This document shows positions 12,690-23,659 of a DNA stretch of 64,000 nucleotides, piece after piece. The notes beneath the pieces were generated by a model that was not told the origin of the DNA, searched no databases, and was given only the letters and a program-made list of their open reading frames with translations. The stretch comes from Anodontia alba (Eukaryota; Mollusca; Bivalvia; Lucinida; Lucinidae): the NCBI GenBank assembly GCA_964016985.1, contig OZ024833.1, positions 63,071,463 through 63,135,462 on the forward strand, in the 5' to 3' direction. Position numbers and translations under genes: made by a program. Position 1 is the stretch's first letter. Each line of letters starts with the position of its first letter.

Positions 12690-12955
12690 CTGATCGCATG
12701 GTTTTATGACTTAAAGAAATTTTAAACAAAACATCCTGGAATAAGAGACGCAGCATATAAGACCATTGTTCGGTCTCAATTGAAGTTCGCTATCTTAGTT
12801 TGGAGCCCCTACAAAATTAGACTGAAATGGTCCAAAAAGGGGCAATAAGATAGACTAATAATTCATAATCAACCAATGAAAGGGCGACCCGTATGCAATA
12901 CTATCTCGGATTAAGGTCACTTGAACAGCGGAGAGCAGATGTACAGGTAGTCATT
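12690..12955 (+). pseudogene. LINE ORF2 C-terminal fragment (second locus)
   Basis: Reads HPGIRDAAYKTIVRSQLKFA then ILVWSPY, then after a frameshift KWSKKGQ and RSLEQRRADVQVVILYK. The AYKT-x-VR-x-x-LEYA-x-x-VWDPY and SLEQRRA-x-x blocks are characteristic of the region after the reverse transcriptase in CR1-like LINEs. Several indels and stops interrupt it. Confidence 0.8.
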
Positions 12956-12971
12956 CTTTATAAAAAAAAAT

Positions 12972-13336
12972 ACAGTGGACCTTCGTTACAACGACAGAAT
13001 TTGTTCCCAACTATGTTGCCGTCAAAATGAATTTGATGATGTTAAAAGAATCCTTAATGAGCAGAATGGTATGCAAGAAAGGCTTTGTTTTATCCTTCAT
13101 TCCACAGTACTTATGTTTTTTTTATATATTTGTTAAAATCAGTAAAACATAGAATCACCCCATTGAGACGATTCTAACAAATATCCAAAACATGTGTTTG
13201 CTTAAGTATTAAATACAATGTTCTTGCATATTTTTTTATTAACTGTCATTTCTTGAGCGAAGGTTTCATGCCAGTCAAATAATCAATATAACGAATTTTA
13301 TTTTATCGGGTGTCGGTAAAAAGGGAGTTGATTGTA
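12972..13336. mobile_element. Family E MITE (pogo/Tigger-like ends)
   Basis: Starts ACAGTGGACCTTCGTTACAA CGAC and ends near GATTGTA; landmarks are TTGTTCCCAA, GAGCAGAATG and CTTGAGCGAAGGTTTC. Its hairpin is of the ATTCTAACAAATATCCAAAA class. Confidence 0.83.
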
Positions 13337-13387
13337 CATGGATTTGTTGACACCCTATTGTCACTTAACTACTCCTTTCCTGCAGTT

Positions 13388-15243
13388 GTTTATTGAAATA
13401 GAATACCTGTCCCAAAAGTAACTCTGATTACACTAATAGTTACTCTGGTCACACTAATAGTAACATTTGTCTAATAGTTACAGTGGTCACACTAATAATT
13501 ACACTGGTCACACTAATAGTAACTCTGGTCATGCTAAAAGATACACAGGTTACACTATAGTTAAACTGGTCACGCTTATAGTCACGATGGCCTCACTAGT
13601 AGTTACACTGGTCACAATAAAGGTTACATTGATCACACTTATAGTTACAATGGTTACACTAATAGTTAACTGGTCGCACTGAGTGACAAAGGTCACGCTA
13701 ATAGTTAAACTAGTTACATAGTTACATTAGCAGTTATACTGGTCGCACTAATAGTTACATTGGTCACACAAATAGTTACACTGACCGCGCTGATAGTTAC
13801 ACTGGTCACACTAATAGTTACACTGGTCGCACTTGTAGATACATTGGTCACACTAATTCTTACACTGGTCTACTAATAGTTACACTGGTCGCACTAATAG
13901 TTACAAAAGTCACACTTTTTGTTAACTTGTTACATTAGCAGTTACACTGGTCACACTAATAGTTACATTGGTCACACTAATAGTTACACTGATCGTGCTG
14001 TTAGTTACACTGGTCACACTAAAAGTTACACTGGTCACACTAAAAGTTACACTGTTCATGCTACTAGTTACACTGGCCACACTTATAGTTACACTTGTCA
14101 CAATGATAGTTACAATGGTCAAATAAATAGTAAAATTGGTTACACTTATAGTTACACTGGACACACTAATTGTTAAACTGGTTCAAATAGCAATTACACT
14201 GGTCAAGCTACTTGTTACACTGGTCACACTGATTTAACACTGTTCGTGCTGAAAGTTACACTGATCGCGTTAATGATTACAATAGTCAAACTTATAGTTA
14301 CGTTGTACACACTTATAGTTACAATGGTCACATTTATAGTAACACTGGTCATACTAATAGTTACACCGGTCGCACTTATTGTTACACTGGTCATGCTACT
14401 AGTTACACTGGTCTTATTTATAGTAACACCGGTCATAATTACAGTTACTCTGATCACACTAATGGTTAAACTGATTACACTAGCAGTTAAACTGGTCACA
14501 CTAGTTGTTACACTGATCACATTAATAGTTACACTGGTCGCACTTGTAGATACACTGGTCACACTAATTCTTACACTGGCCTACTAATAGTTACACTGGT
14601 CGCACTGATAGTTACAAAGGTCACGCTTTTTGTTAACTAGTTACATTAGCAGTTACACTGGTCACACTAATAGTTACATTGGTCACACTAATAGTTACAC
14701 TGATCGTTCTGGTAGTTACACTGGTCACACTAATAGTTACACTGTTCATGCTACTAGTTACACTGGCCACACTTATAGTTACACTAGTCACAATGATAGT
14801 TACAATGGTCATACAAATAGTTAAATTGGTTACACTAATAGTTACATTGGGCACACTAATTGTTAAACTGGTTCAAATAGCAATTACACTGGTCAAGCTA
14901 CTTGTTACACTGGTCACACTTATTTATCACTGGTCGTGCTGACAATTACACTAGTCGCGTTAATGATTACAATGGTCAAACTTATAGTTACGTTGGTCAC
15001 ACTTATAGTTACAATGGGCACATTTATAGTAACACTGGTCATACTAATAGTTACACCGGTCGCACTTATAGTTACACTGGTCACGCTACTAGTTACACTG
15101 GTCTTATTTATAGTTACACTGGTCATAATTACAGTAACTCTGATCACACTAATGGTTAAACTGATTACACTAGCATTTAAACTGGTCACACTAGTTGTTA
15201 CACTGGTCACACTAATAGTTACACTGGGCACAATAATAGTTAA
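13388..15243. repeat. 21-bp minisatellite with a ~0.7-kb higher-order repeat
   Basis: The unit is close to AGTTACACTGGTCACACTAA plus T, repeated with variants for about 1.85 kb. Because 21 is a multiple of three, several frames on both strands stay open and read, for example, SYTGHTN repeatedly; I treat these as non-genic. A higher-order block starting GTTACATTAGCAGTTA recurs at about 13728 (internally deleted), 13929 and 14640; spacing is 711 bases, falling to 690 after loss of one 21-bp unit. Confidence 0.93.
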
Positions 15244-16148
15244 AGGGCAAATATAAAGGTTTTAATTCTACTAAATATTTAAGGGCACTTCAGTAAGGAG
15301 GTGACTGCCGAAAACCGCATCAAATTATCTTAAACGGTTTCTGAAATATTGCGATTTGAAATTTGATATTTAACATCCAAGAGGATTGAATTCAGGCTGC
15401 CTCATTAATATTCATGAGCCTTTTTATGACATCATAAGGGAACAGTAAAATTTTTAACTTTTTTAAATTGCCAATATTTTTGCTCTTTAATCTGCATCAA
15501 TTCAGTTTTCATATTGTTTAATTTATTCAGCTCCTTTAGACTAATATACATAGGAATTTAGCTCTTATTTTCCGTTTAAAGTGTTACATTTCAGATTTAA
15601 AAATTTCATTTAAATAATTTAAAATCCAGTTACAATGCTTAATAATTAGCCAAAATTGACTTTTTTGGTATTCATTTATATGATATACACCCAAAATTCA
15701 CTATTATTAAAAAAAACTTACGAAAAATTTAATATTAGTCAAGTTTTAAACATTTTAAAATTTAGCTTTAAATTTAAATAACAGATTAAATTTTGAGTTA
15801 AATTCTCTATTCATGGGCTTATTTGTGGACAGAGACCAATTTCAATAATGGTTAAGGAGAAAAACTGTGTAGAATATAAGGAAATGCAGAATATTCCTGT
15901 TTAAAATTTCAATTTAAAATTTAAGTTCCACTATGACATCACAGAATATTGCATTGTGGGCCTTAATCAATACACAATCCAAGGGAGGTTACTCTAACAG
16001 GAAAAAAGGTAGTTATCGTAAATTAACCACCATAACTTTTGATTGGATTGGAATTTTTTGATGGGGTTTTCAACAAAATAATTCTCTTAAAGCATTCTAT
16101 CAACACCCTGAAAACCAGGAATATTTTAAATTTCTTTATATTTGCCCT
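15244..16148. mobile_element. 905-bp TTAA-flanked non-autonomous DNA transposon
   Basis: The left end AGGGCAAATATAAAG (15244-15258) is matched exactly by its reverse complement CTTTATATTTGCCCT at 16134-16148, and both sides carry TTAA (15240-15243 and 16149-16152). TTAA duplication is characteristic of piggyBac-type transposases. The element interrupts the 21-bp minisatellite, which resumes immediately after it. The AT-rich interior has no substantial open frame. Superfamily assignment rests on the target site only. Confidence 0.82.
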
Positions 16149-16285
16149 TTAAACTGGTCACACTGGTAATTATATTGGTCGTGCTACTAGCTATACTGGT
16201 CACACTTGTAGTTAATACACTAGCATTTATACTGGCTACACTTGTAGTTAAAGTGGCCACACTAACATTTACACGGGTAACATAA
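16149..16285. repeat. Distal part of the 21-bp minisatellite
   Basis: Diverged units such as AAACTGGTCACACTGGTAAT and GTTAAAGTGGCCACACTAAC continue the array on the far side of the TTAA element, then fade into non-repetitive sequence near 16285. Confidence 0.85.
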
Positions 16286-16289
16286 AATC

Positions 16290-16757
16290 AGTTAGACCAA
16301 GTTCGGTGTGGCAGTTCGGCCTTTGGTTTCATGGTTTTATTTACATTTTTGGTTGCTCGGCGGCCGGTCGGTCCTCAGGTTTGGTGGCGGTCCCATCTTC
16401 GGTCTGTTTAGGATGGTTGACGCCTGGCTCTCTTTGTCTGTGGCCGGGCTCGTCGTGGTCCTGGTTGCGGTTTTCTTGTATTCTGGCTTTGGGTGCTGTT
16501 TGGCCCCCTTATTTTGTTTCGTTATGGTGTTTGTATTTATATGTGTTTGATTGTGATGCTTCACAGATAAAACAGACCACCCCTTTGCGGACTTTTGTTT
16601 TTTGTTTGGCGCTGCATCAGAATTAAGGGTGAGGTTTCCCGCGAGTAAAACTGATTGAAGCCCCGTTTCCCTGCTACCTCCCCCTACCCACCCCAACACA
16701 CAACATTTTATTTTCAACTAACCGATCCGGGCGGCTTCTCTGTTGTCGTTCTTCTTG
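16290..16757. other. Stretch without a supported gene
   Basis: GC-richer than its surroundings and open for up to 106-126 codons in overlapping frames on both strands, but the peptides are compositionally odd (Trp/Cys/Phe-rich) and match nothing I know. Short similarities to 16865-16970 and to reversed 1750-2290 (for example GTTCTTCTT and GTGATTGTGGCT) suggest an old dispersed repeat. Confidence 0.4.
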
Positions 16758-16864
16758 CCCAGCTAGCATTCTTTATAAATCTACAGCGGGCCATTATCGG
16801 CCCGTCAGGGTAGCTGACGGGCCGATAACGGTCCGCTATAGATTTATATAGAATGCTTACTAGG
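16758..16864. mobile_element. Family B hairpin element
   Basis: Complete palindrome inserted in an older repeat; flanking sequence resembles reversed 2150-2260, which has no insertion. Confidence 0.92.
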
Positions 16865-16971
16865 TGGTTTGTGCGTCGGCAGTATTGTGTCTGGTGTTTG
16901 GTTTGGCATTGTTTGTTCCTCTATATCCTTCTTTTGGTGCGTCGAGATGGCTATGCTTCGTGATTGTGGCT

Positions 16972-16990
16972 CTCTCTCTCTCTCTCTGTC

Positions 16991-17022
<32 letters not shown>
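16972..17022. repeat. (CT)n microsatellite
   Basis: CT repeats with two GT interruptions. Confidence 0.95.
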
Positions 17023-17023
<1 letters not shown>

Positions 17024-17261
17024 TGTTGTTCTTTGCAACAATGCTTAAGGTAAATACGGTAGGCAATAAAACTGGATCAGCGCAACGCTCCCGACGCTGA
17101 CCTAACTTTCATAAATAATCCTGACGTGACTGCTGGCAGGTAACTTCAATTTACCGATACCCGCAATTCGAATAGTTAATCGTAATCAGGTATTCTGCTC
17201 GTGTTGCTTTCTTGTGGAAGAAGATAGAATAGATACGGAATGTAAAACATTCTATAACACT

Positions 17262-17446
17262 TTGCATGTTGGGTAAAATTTTCAGCAGACGACATTTTGA
17301 AATATTTTTTTCTTATTTTTCCTAGAAACTAAGATCTGACACTTCATGTAGATTGCCTTCTAAGGAGGCAATTAGCATGAAGTGTTAGATCCTATTTTCA
17401 AGGGAAAATAAGAATAAATATCATGTTGTCGTCTGCACATGGTAAG
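17262..17446. repeat. Fold-back of GCAGACGAC class
   Basis: GCAGACGACATTTTGAAATA on the left faces TATCATGTTGTCGTCTGC on the right; inner stem ATCTGACACTTCATG. Related broken copies are at 17800-17935 and 47560-47650. Confidence 0.8.
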
Positions 17447-17579
17447 TGTTTATGTTGTGTTTGCATTCCTAGATTTCAATGATTTTGATAAACCTACCGA
17501 CTAATCAAATCATAAAGCAGTGCAGTTAGATCATGGCCCAATTATTAAATTGGCGTTTCGTCTGCTTATTTTCAACCCT

Positions 17580-17956
17580 TAACCCTTAAAACGCCAAGCA
17601 AAACCTGCATCTGAAAATGTCGTCTGCAAACTTTTCAAACCTATTTTTGCATACCGGCAAACAGTGGGGACCCAGATCAGACTGCTCCTTTAGGAGCAGT
17701 CTGATCTGGGTCCACACTGTTTGCAGAAATGACTTTTGAAGTAACCAGCAGAAGACAAAGCAGACGACAATAGTTGTGAGTTAAACGCCTACCAAAATTG
17801 TAGCAGCAGACATTCTTAATTTTTTTCATTGAAAACAAGATTTGACTTTCACATGAATCGATAAAGCGTGCCGCCTCATTTTTTCTGAAAGATAAAAAAA
17901 TATATATATATCAAAAAGTTGTCTGCTGCAGCTGTGATTGGCGCTTTAAGGGTTAA
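17580..17956. mobile_element. Family V element
   Basis: Ends TTAACCCTTAAAACGCCAA and, inverted, TTGGCGCTTTAAGGGTTAA. Landmarks GTCGTCTGC occur near both sides; the middle holds an F-type hairpin. Confidence 0.86.
17656..17724. repeat. F-type hairpin in family V
   Basis: GCAAACAGTGGGGACCCAGA and a TCAGACTGCTCC/GGAGCAGTCTGA stem. Confidence 0.85.
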
Positions 17957-17957
17957 C

Positions 17958-18166
17958 AGCAAATGCAGCACCCAACAAATACACAACGTCGCAACAACCT
18001 CATTACAACGTCGCTGCAATGTCGTGGCATTGCAGCGACGTTGGAACGACGTTTCGCTGCAACATCGTGACGTTGCAGCATATTTGTAACAACGTTGCTG
18101 CAACATCGTGACGTTGCAGCAACTTTGTAACAACGTTCCTGCGACGCTGTGTATTTGCTAGGCGTT
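17958..18166. mobile_element. Family L fold-back of ACGTCGC/GCGACGT motifs
   Basis: CAACAAATACACAACGTCGC at the left faces TGCGACGCTGTGTATTTGC at the right. Inside, CAACATCGTGACGTTGCAGC occurs twice (near 18058 and 18101) and a stem GCTGCAATGTCGTGGCATTG CAGC forms the centre. Confidence 0.85.
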
Positions 18167-18240
18167 TTTTGCGTCAGACGAAACCGTGACAGTAACTACT
18201 GACAGTAATTTTCGGTGAGGCAGGCAATAATAGGACTCTT

Positions 18241-18309
18241 TTGCAAACACCATACATTCCGATGAGACGGCTCTTTATAGGCCGTCTAATTAGTATCTAC
18301 GCTGTTTGA
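18241..18309. repeat. F-type hairpin, solitary
   Basis: TTGCAAACACCATACATTCC with a GAGACGGCTC stem. Confidence 0.72.
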
Positions 18310-18579
18310 CAGCCGGTCTTTGAATTTTAGCTATAAATGGATTTCCCATTAATAATTTGTTTAAAAACAATTCACACAGAACTGTCATCTGAAATGATAC
18401 GCCGAAAGAGTCAATGGGTTGCCAGTAGCATCAAAGATCCCGAAGTTTCTAGGGACCAGGAGCCTAATTACTTTTCCATAGGCTCCCATTATAGCATTTG
18501 GGTAAATTCTGATCATCAAAATATTCCTTGATTTCCAAATTTGGTCTCAAATTAAAGGTTAGCCATAGACTGACAAAAT

Positions 18580-18919
18580 ACAATGAATCCTAGTTACAAC
18601 GACATCATTTGTTCCCAAAGACGTTGACATTAAAATGTGTTTGCTGTTGTACAGAATACTTAATGAGCAGACTGTTATGTAAGAAAGGTCTTGTTTTGTT
18701 CTTATTTCCTCATAGAACATATGTTTTGGATATTTGTTAGAATCGCCTCACCGAGGCGATTCTAACTAATAGCCAAAACATATGTTTCTTTAAAGTATTA
18801 AAGACCGTATTCTTGCATAATTTTTTTACTAATAATTACCTCTTAAGCGAAGGTTTCGGGACACACATTGTAATAATAACGAATTTTGTCGTTGTATCGA
18901 GTGTCGGTATAAAAAGTTT
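18580..18919. mobile_element. Family E MITE
   Basis: Central hairpin intact: TTAGAATCGCCTCACCGAGG flanked by ATATTTG and AATAGCCAAAACATATG. Confidence 0.85.
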
Positions 18920-19128
18920 ACATCACAAAAAAGTTTTGGAATTGTTCTGCCCTTGAACACATGTACCTTTTTTCTGCCCTTGAACACATGTACCCTAATT
19001 TGGTGGAAATAAACAAAAGTAAAAAAAGATGTTTACGAAGTCTTAGTTTTCAACACTAGCACTGTAAATTACCATTTACAACTTTATAAATTTGGTCGCC
19101 AGTTAAATGAAATAATTGAGCCAGCGCA

Positions 19129-19348
19129 TGACAAAACCAACAAAATGGCATGTTAGTCCAGCGAAAACTCAGATCAGCCTGAGCATCCTCCCAGTCTGAT
19201 CAGAGTCTTTGCTGTCCGCATGAAGAAAGCTTGGATTCCAGGTAACCTATTGAGCGCACAGCGAACGCTCTGATCAGACTGGGTGGATGCCCAGGCTGAT
19301 CTGAGTTTCCGCTGGACTAACATGCCATTGTGTTGGTTTTGTTGGTTT
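19129..19348. mobile_element. Family G element, full length
   Basis: Terminal inverted repeat AAAACCAACAAAATGGCATG. Inside are two inner hairpins built on AGATCAGCCTG / AGTCTGATCAGAGTCT, one in each orientation. Confidence 0.88.
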
Positions 19349-19414
19349 CGTATACGTTTTGTGTTATGTCATACCACTTTGTGTGAAATTATTGCATAAA
19401 AAGCAGTGTCGTAT

Positions 19415-19822
19415 GTTATTCACAGCCGTACATTAACCGGCGAAAAGTCATGTATTAACAAGGCAATTCACGCGCTGTTAATGCACGGCTACGCAACTTT
19501 CAATATTAGCGTACCGGGGCCACAGATTTGCTGCCGTTACGATATGTGTACTGCCCGGCCCTAGAACGAGCATAGTCCGTGGAAACTGCGTTCGTGAGAC
19601 ATCGGTGAAAAGGCGAAACAAAATAGTGCAAGAAATAACGCGAAATGTAGCAAATGTTTTCAGTTTTTATGCCATAATAGCGATCGAACATGGTTTTTCA
19701 ATGCATTAACTTTCACCAGGTCCCTTGGCCCCCGGCCTCGGTTTTCAACACCTCCCTCGGGACCTAGCGAATGTTAATGCATGAAAAAACATGTTTGATC
19801 CCTATATTGAAACTCTTCCGGG
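19415..19822. mobile_element. Family W element
   Basis: GTATTAACAAGGCAATTCAC, TGTGTACTGCCCGGCCCTAG, and a terminal fold-back where CATGGTTTTTCAATGCATTA faces TAATGCATGAAAAAACATG, with GGTCCC / GGGACC inner stems. Confidence 0.83.
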
Positions 19823-19870
19823 GTAAACAGCACACCTCTGTCCAAAATTGTTTTGTTTACTTCTGAAAAG

Positions 19871-19945
19871 AGGTCTACTCTTTAATGAAAGAATTTGCTC
19901 CCAGAGGGTGCAAATTCTTTCCTTATAGAGTATATCCCATTTTTC
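19871..19945. mobile_element. Family H hairpin element
   Basis: GAAAGAATTTGCTCCCAGAG with one mismatch in the second arm. Confidence 0.82.
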
Positions 19946-20490
19946 AAGATTTACAATATTTTCAAGATTGTTATTATCGACTGTAACTCCAACTTGAGCA
20001 TTATTCAAAACTTTCAACAAATGAAACGCATGTAATAAAATATCTGAGAAAAGTTGCAAATTATGGTATTGAAGAATATTCTTAATCATCCTCATGGTCA
20101 CATGGCTGTGACCAAGAGTAAGTATAAATCAAGACCAGAGAATACAACCCTGACAATAACAATAATCTAGTAGCTTTTCGGAGCAATTCAGAAAACTAAT
20201 TAATGGTGTTCAATTCACCTAGAGTATTTTAATATCCATTTGACTAGAAGCTCAGTGTCCTGTTGGCTAGAAAGCTGCATGTAACTATTACAAATTGTCT
20301 TTTACTTAGTATGGTACAATAAAAATCCAAAATATCAGGATTGGGAGAAAGCTGTCGCAAATATCATTAAAAAGATACCCACAGAAGTACAGCCCCAGAT
20401 TGGACTGCTCCCGAGAGCACACAGATCCAGACCAATACCAAGGCAAACAGCACAGACCCAGATTGGAATGCTACACGAAACACCCCAATC
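19946..20490. other. No recognisable feature
   Basis: Near the end CAAACAGCACAGACCCAGAT resembles one arm of an F-type hairpin; otherwise nothing. Confidence 0.45.
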
Positions 20491-20719
20491 CAGGGCCCAG
20501 TTGTTCAAAGCGTCGTTAGCTTAACGAGCTCGTTAAGGGTCATTTCGTTAACTGTTTTAGCAGATTTAATACACAACATTCTGATATTTTTGCTGAAAAG
20601 TGTGAGTAGCTACTCACATTTTTTCAGTAAAAAATTTCAGCATATCTGCGTATTACTCGATGTAAATTTTAACGAATCGTTAACTAACGATGTCGTTAGC
20701 TTTGAACAACTGGGCCCTG
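20491..20719. mobile_element. Family I MITE at the 3' side of the LINE
   Basis: CAGGGCCCAGTTGTTCAAAG ... GAACAACTGGGCCCTG, 229 bases. Confidence 0.9.
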
Positions 20720-21691
20720 AGTTGCACCATCCACCATAAGAGGCATATCCGAAAACCTAGGACCTTTAGAGTTGTTAAATTTCTCCACCATCACAATACC
20801 CTGCCATTGCCAACGAATGGCATAAACGTCACTTTTGTGCAAATTAAATTAAATATTCCTGAAAATTTCCTGGAATGTTTTAGCACCACTTTGCAATATT
20901 TTGCAATATTAAAAAGCAACTGAGTATCAATATTACTTGAACTCATGAGGTTTTCAAATTTTACAGTATTAGGCCAAGTAAACACGTCTCTTGGCAAATA
21001 AACTTTCCGCAAATCTTCAAAATGAGTGCGTATCTAACACATCACCAAGTCTGTAAAGAGATAACTCACAAATTCTGTCATCTCTAACAGTACCAAGAAA
21101 TCTTACCCATTCAATGGGCATTTTACGGTTTAGAGATCTAAAGTGGAAGAAAGGGATTGCAAGATCTATTGGTAAAATGTTAAAGTAGTTTCCATTCTGG
21201 AACTCCTTCTTGACTATCCTGTAAGTTAAACATTTAGGACTTTTGTAAACTGACTCCTTCCAAAGCAACTTGTAATTCTCTATAAGTTTGAGTTTAATGA
21301 CTTTTGCAATATTTAAAGGGGCCTTTTGATTTAGCCAAACATCAACCCTGTTACATTCGTGAAAAATGTTTTTGATGCTTAAGCCACTTTGAATGACAAA
21401 AAGTATTTTTCATGCATAACAAGTAAATTTTATTGGAAATTTTGTCTCGTTTTCCATTAATTAACCGCTGCCAAAATCCTACCATTCTAGCTTTAACTGC
21501 AATGCTAATTGGATACCTTCCCAGTTCACCATGCAAAATATCGTTTGGTGTTGATTTTTTAGCTTTCAGTATCAGCTTGTAAAATTGGACACAAAAGTTT
21601 TCAAGAATATCACAGTTCTCAAACCCAGACACTTCAGAAGCATAAAGTAAAATAGGACTTACTATGCTATCAAAAAGTTGAAGTTGAATGT

Positions 21692-22183
21692 CTATAGGTA
21701 GAAACAATTTCTTGATTTTCTTAACACACCAAAAGCATTGCCATTGTAAGAAAACTGAGCACCTAAGTATACAAAATCCTTGTCAATGACTAATTGTTGA
21801 CCGTTATACGTGAACACTGGATTTCGCTGCAATTTCCTGTTAGCAAATATTGTGATTTTAGTCATGGTTGGATTAACCTCAAGATCCCATGATTTACAGT
21901 ATAGATACATAGCATTTAATGCCGCTTGAAGTACAGTAGCTGATTCAGCAAAAATCACAGTATCATCCGCATACAGCAAGATATACAGTTTTAGATAAAC
22001 TTCTGTGTCGTTAATGCTTAAAAGAATTTTTGCCATGTCAGCAACATTAGCCAAACCATCATAAGCATGGGAAATAAATTCTGTTAGGTCATTCAAGAAT
22101 ATGGAGAACAGAATCGGCGATAAATTCTCACCCTGGCGAACACCAACATTACTAGAAAATGTTGCAGATCGTAAATGTCTCAA
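21692..22183 (-). pseudogene. LINE reverse transcriptase core fragment (motifs B-E)
   Basis: The longest undamaged part of the LINE at 20.8-23.1 kb, 163 codons. It carries the RQG-x-x-LSP motif B, the YADD catalytic box, and the WDLEVNPTMTK motif D region of group-II-like reverse transcriptases. It ends in a frameshift near 21700, after which IQLQLFDSIVSPILLYASEV continues in another frame. Confidence 0.88.
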
Positions 22184-22306
22184 GTTAACGCAGGACTTAG
22201 CATTAGCATAAAAACTATGAATAATTTTAAACAGTTTGCCATCAATACTGTTGTTAAGTAGCTTCTGCCGTAGGTATACACGGTTAACAAAGTCAACTAC
22301 TTTCTT

Positions 22307-22729
22307 TTAATCAATAAATGCACAATAAAGTATTTTTCCTCTAAACAAATAAAGGTCAATTAAACATTTTAGGTTGAAAATGTGATCGGTGGTACTGTAG
22401 TTTTTACGAAAGCCAGCTTGCTCTTCATTCAATATGTTCATGTCTTCGAAATATCTATTTAGCCTATTATTTAAGACTGTAGTGAATAACTTACCGAAGC
22501 AACTCAAAATAGTTATCCCCCTATAACCATCAGGGCTTGCTTTATCACCTTTATTCTTATATATAGGGGAGATAAATCCCTGCGACCTTGTAACTGCAGA
22601 TAGCATTTTAGTTTTAGAAGATTTTAAAAATTCATTAAGAATCAAATCAGTGGCACATGCCTTGTTCAGTTTCAATTTACTCAAACTTTGCAAAACTTCT
22701 TGCTCAGTAATTTCAGCATTTAACTCCAA
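22307..22729 (-). pseudogene. LINE reverse transcriptase N-terminal fragment (fingers to motif A)
   Basis: 140 codons with SPIYKNKGD, GYRGITILSCFGKLFTTVLN and EEQAGFRKNYSTTDHIF, the invariant PxYK, R-P-I-like and QxGFR blocks of LINE reverse transcriptases. The frame stops at the residue right after AFID, where an aromatic residue is normally found; homology (KKVVDFVNRVYLRQKL) resumes beyond the stop. Confidence 0.87.
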
Positions 22730-23080
22730 GCTAAACTCTGAAACATTTGTAGGAGTACACCCACATTTCCCTCTGGCACAGTATTAAGCTTCTTGAAATG
22801 CTCAGCAAATACTTCAAGAGAAATTTTATGTAAACTCCAGTAAGCTTTTGGGTCTGACGTATTTACGCGAACGCAATTTTTTAATAAAGTCCGTCTTGTA
22901 ATCATTGAAATGTTTATTAAGACGTTTTTATATGCCTTGCAAGCATCTTGAAAAAAAAAACTGGAAATTTTCCACACTGTTAACTCTTCTTCTATGATTC
23001 ATAGCACGCCTATATTGCGAACGAAGTCGCTGACATTCAGCAAACCAAGGTCATTTGGTGTGCTTACGAGGCGAGCAACT
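22720..23080 (-). pseudogene. LINE region upstream of the reverse transcriptase domain
   Basis: Translation in pieces gives PWFAECQRLRSQYRRAMN, FFQDACKAYKNVLINISMIT and SDPKAYWSLHKISLEVFAEH; the pattern PWF-C...R..Y...K...K..YW is usual between the endonuclease and the reverse transcriptase of CR1-like LINEs. At least one frameshift, near an A-run at 22950, separates the pieces. Confidence 0.7.
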
Positions 23081-23248
23081 TGGCTTCATTTACTTCAGAC
23101 AATTTTCTTTGAAATGAAGGGAGTTTTGAAGTGCAGTAAAGCAAACAGGAATTCACAAAAGATGTCTCCCTTGGCAGAAATAGCGAAACCCTACCATGCG
23201 TATGGATACCTCTTCAAATTCGACCTTGACATGCCAACGCTCGCTAAA

Positions 23249-23529
23249 CATCACAAAAACAGCCTATATAATATTGACTCCCTTAAACTCCACTTTTTAT
23301 ATAGTAAAACTAAGGTTTACAGGGGTATACATTATTGTTCTTATTTCTGCTCTAAAACATAGATTTTTGTGGGTACTCGTTAGAACCGCCTCGCCGAGGC
23401 GGTTCTAACGAGTACCCACACTCTATGTTTTGAGTAGAAATATGAAAAATATCCGAATTATTATCTGAAAATTTTCATTTTTTGGTGGTAGAATTGTCAG
23501 TACATTTGAATAGGCTTGTTTTCATAATG
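23249..23529 (+). mobile_element. Family A palindromic MITE, full length
   Basis: Complete copy; centre GAACCGCCTCGCCGAGGCGG. Confidence 0.92.
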
Positions 23530-23659
23530 ATACCAGAAAAAAAAGTGTACGCATTAACTTCAAAAGTTTGTACCTGGTTATGTCAAAGATATCTTAATTA
23601 CATAAAACAGCACTCATTGTATAACATCTTAGAAACAACAGAGTTAAACAGAGTTTTTT

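Larger units (their letters stand above)
20830..23080 (-). mobile_element. Decayed non-LTR retrotransposon (LINE), reverse transcriptase region
   Basis: The order on the minus strand is that of a LINE ORF2. A pre-RT segment (PWFAECQRLRSQYRRAMNHR near 23050) is followed by fingers-domain motifs (SPIYKNKGDKASPDGYRGIT, near 22560), motif A (AFID then a stop, near 22310), motif B (GVRQGENLSPILFSIFLNDL, near 22100) and the catalytic YADD (LLYADDTVIF, near 21960). The C-terminal region ends near 20830. No endonuclease domain is visible, so it is 5' truncated. Stops and frameshifts lie near 22310, 21700, 21270 and 21020; the stop at 22310 sits inside motif A. The clade looks like the CR1/Jockey group by eye. 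A family I MITE abuts the 3' side at 20719. Confidence 0.88.

Noticed and set aside
13467..15256. Possible secreted repeat protein (SYTGHTN)n
   Set aside because: Explained by a 21-base noncoding-looking tandem repeat open in several frames on both strands; no start context, signal peptide or splice structure.
16306..16717. Overlapping frames of 80-126 codons as a membrane protein
   Set aside because: Trp/Cys/Phe-rich composition on one strand and low-complexity on the other, with repeat similarity nearby; no family match.
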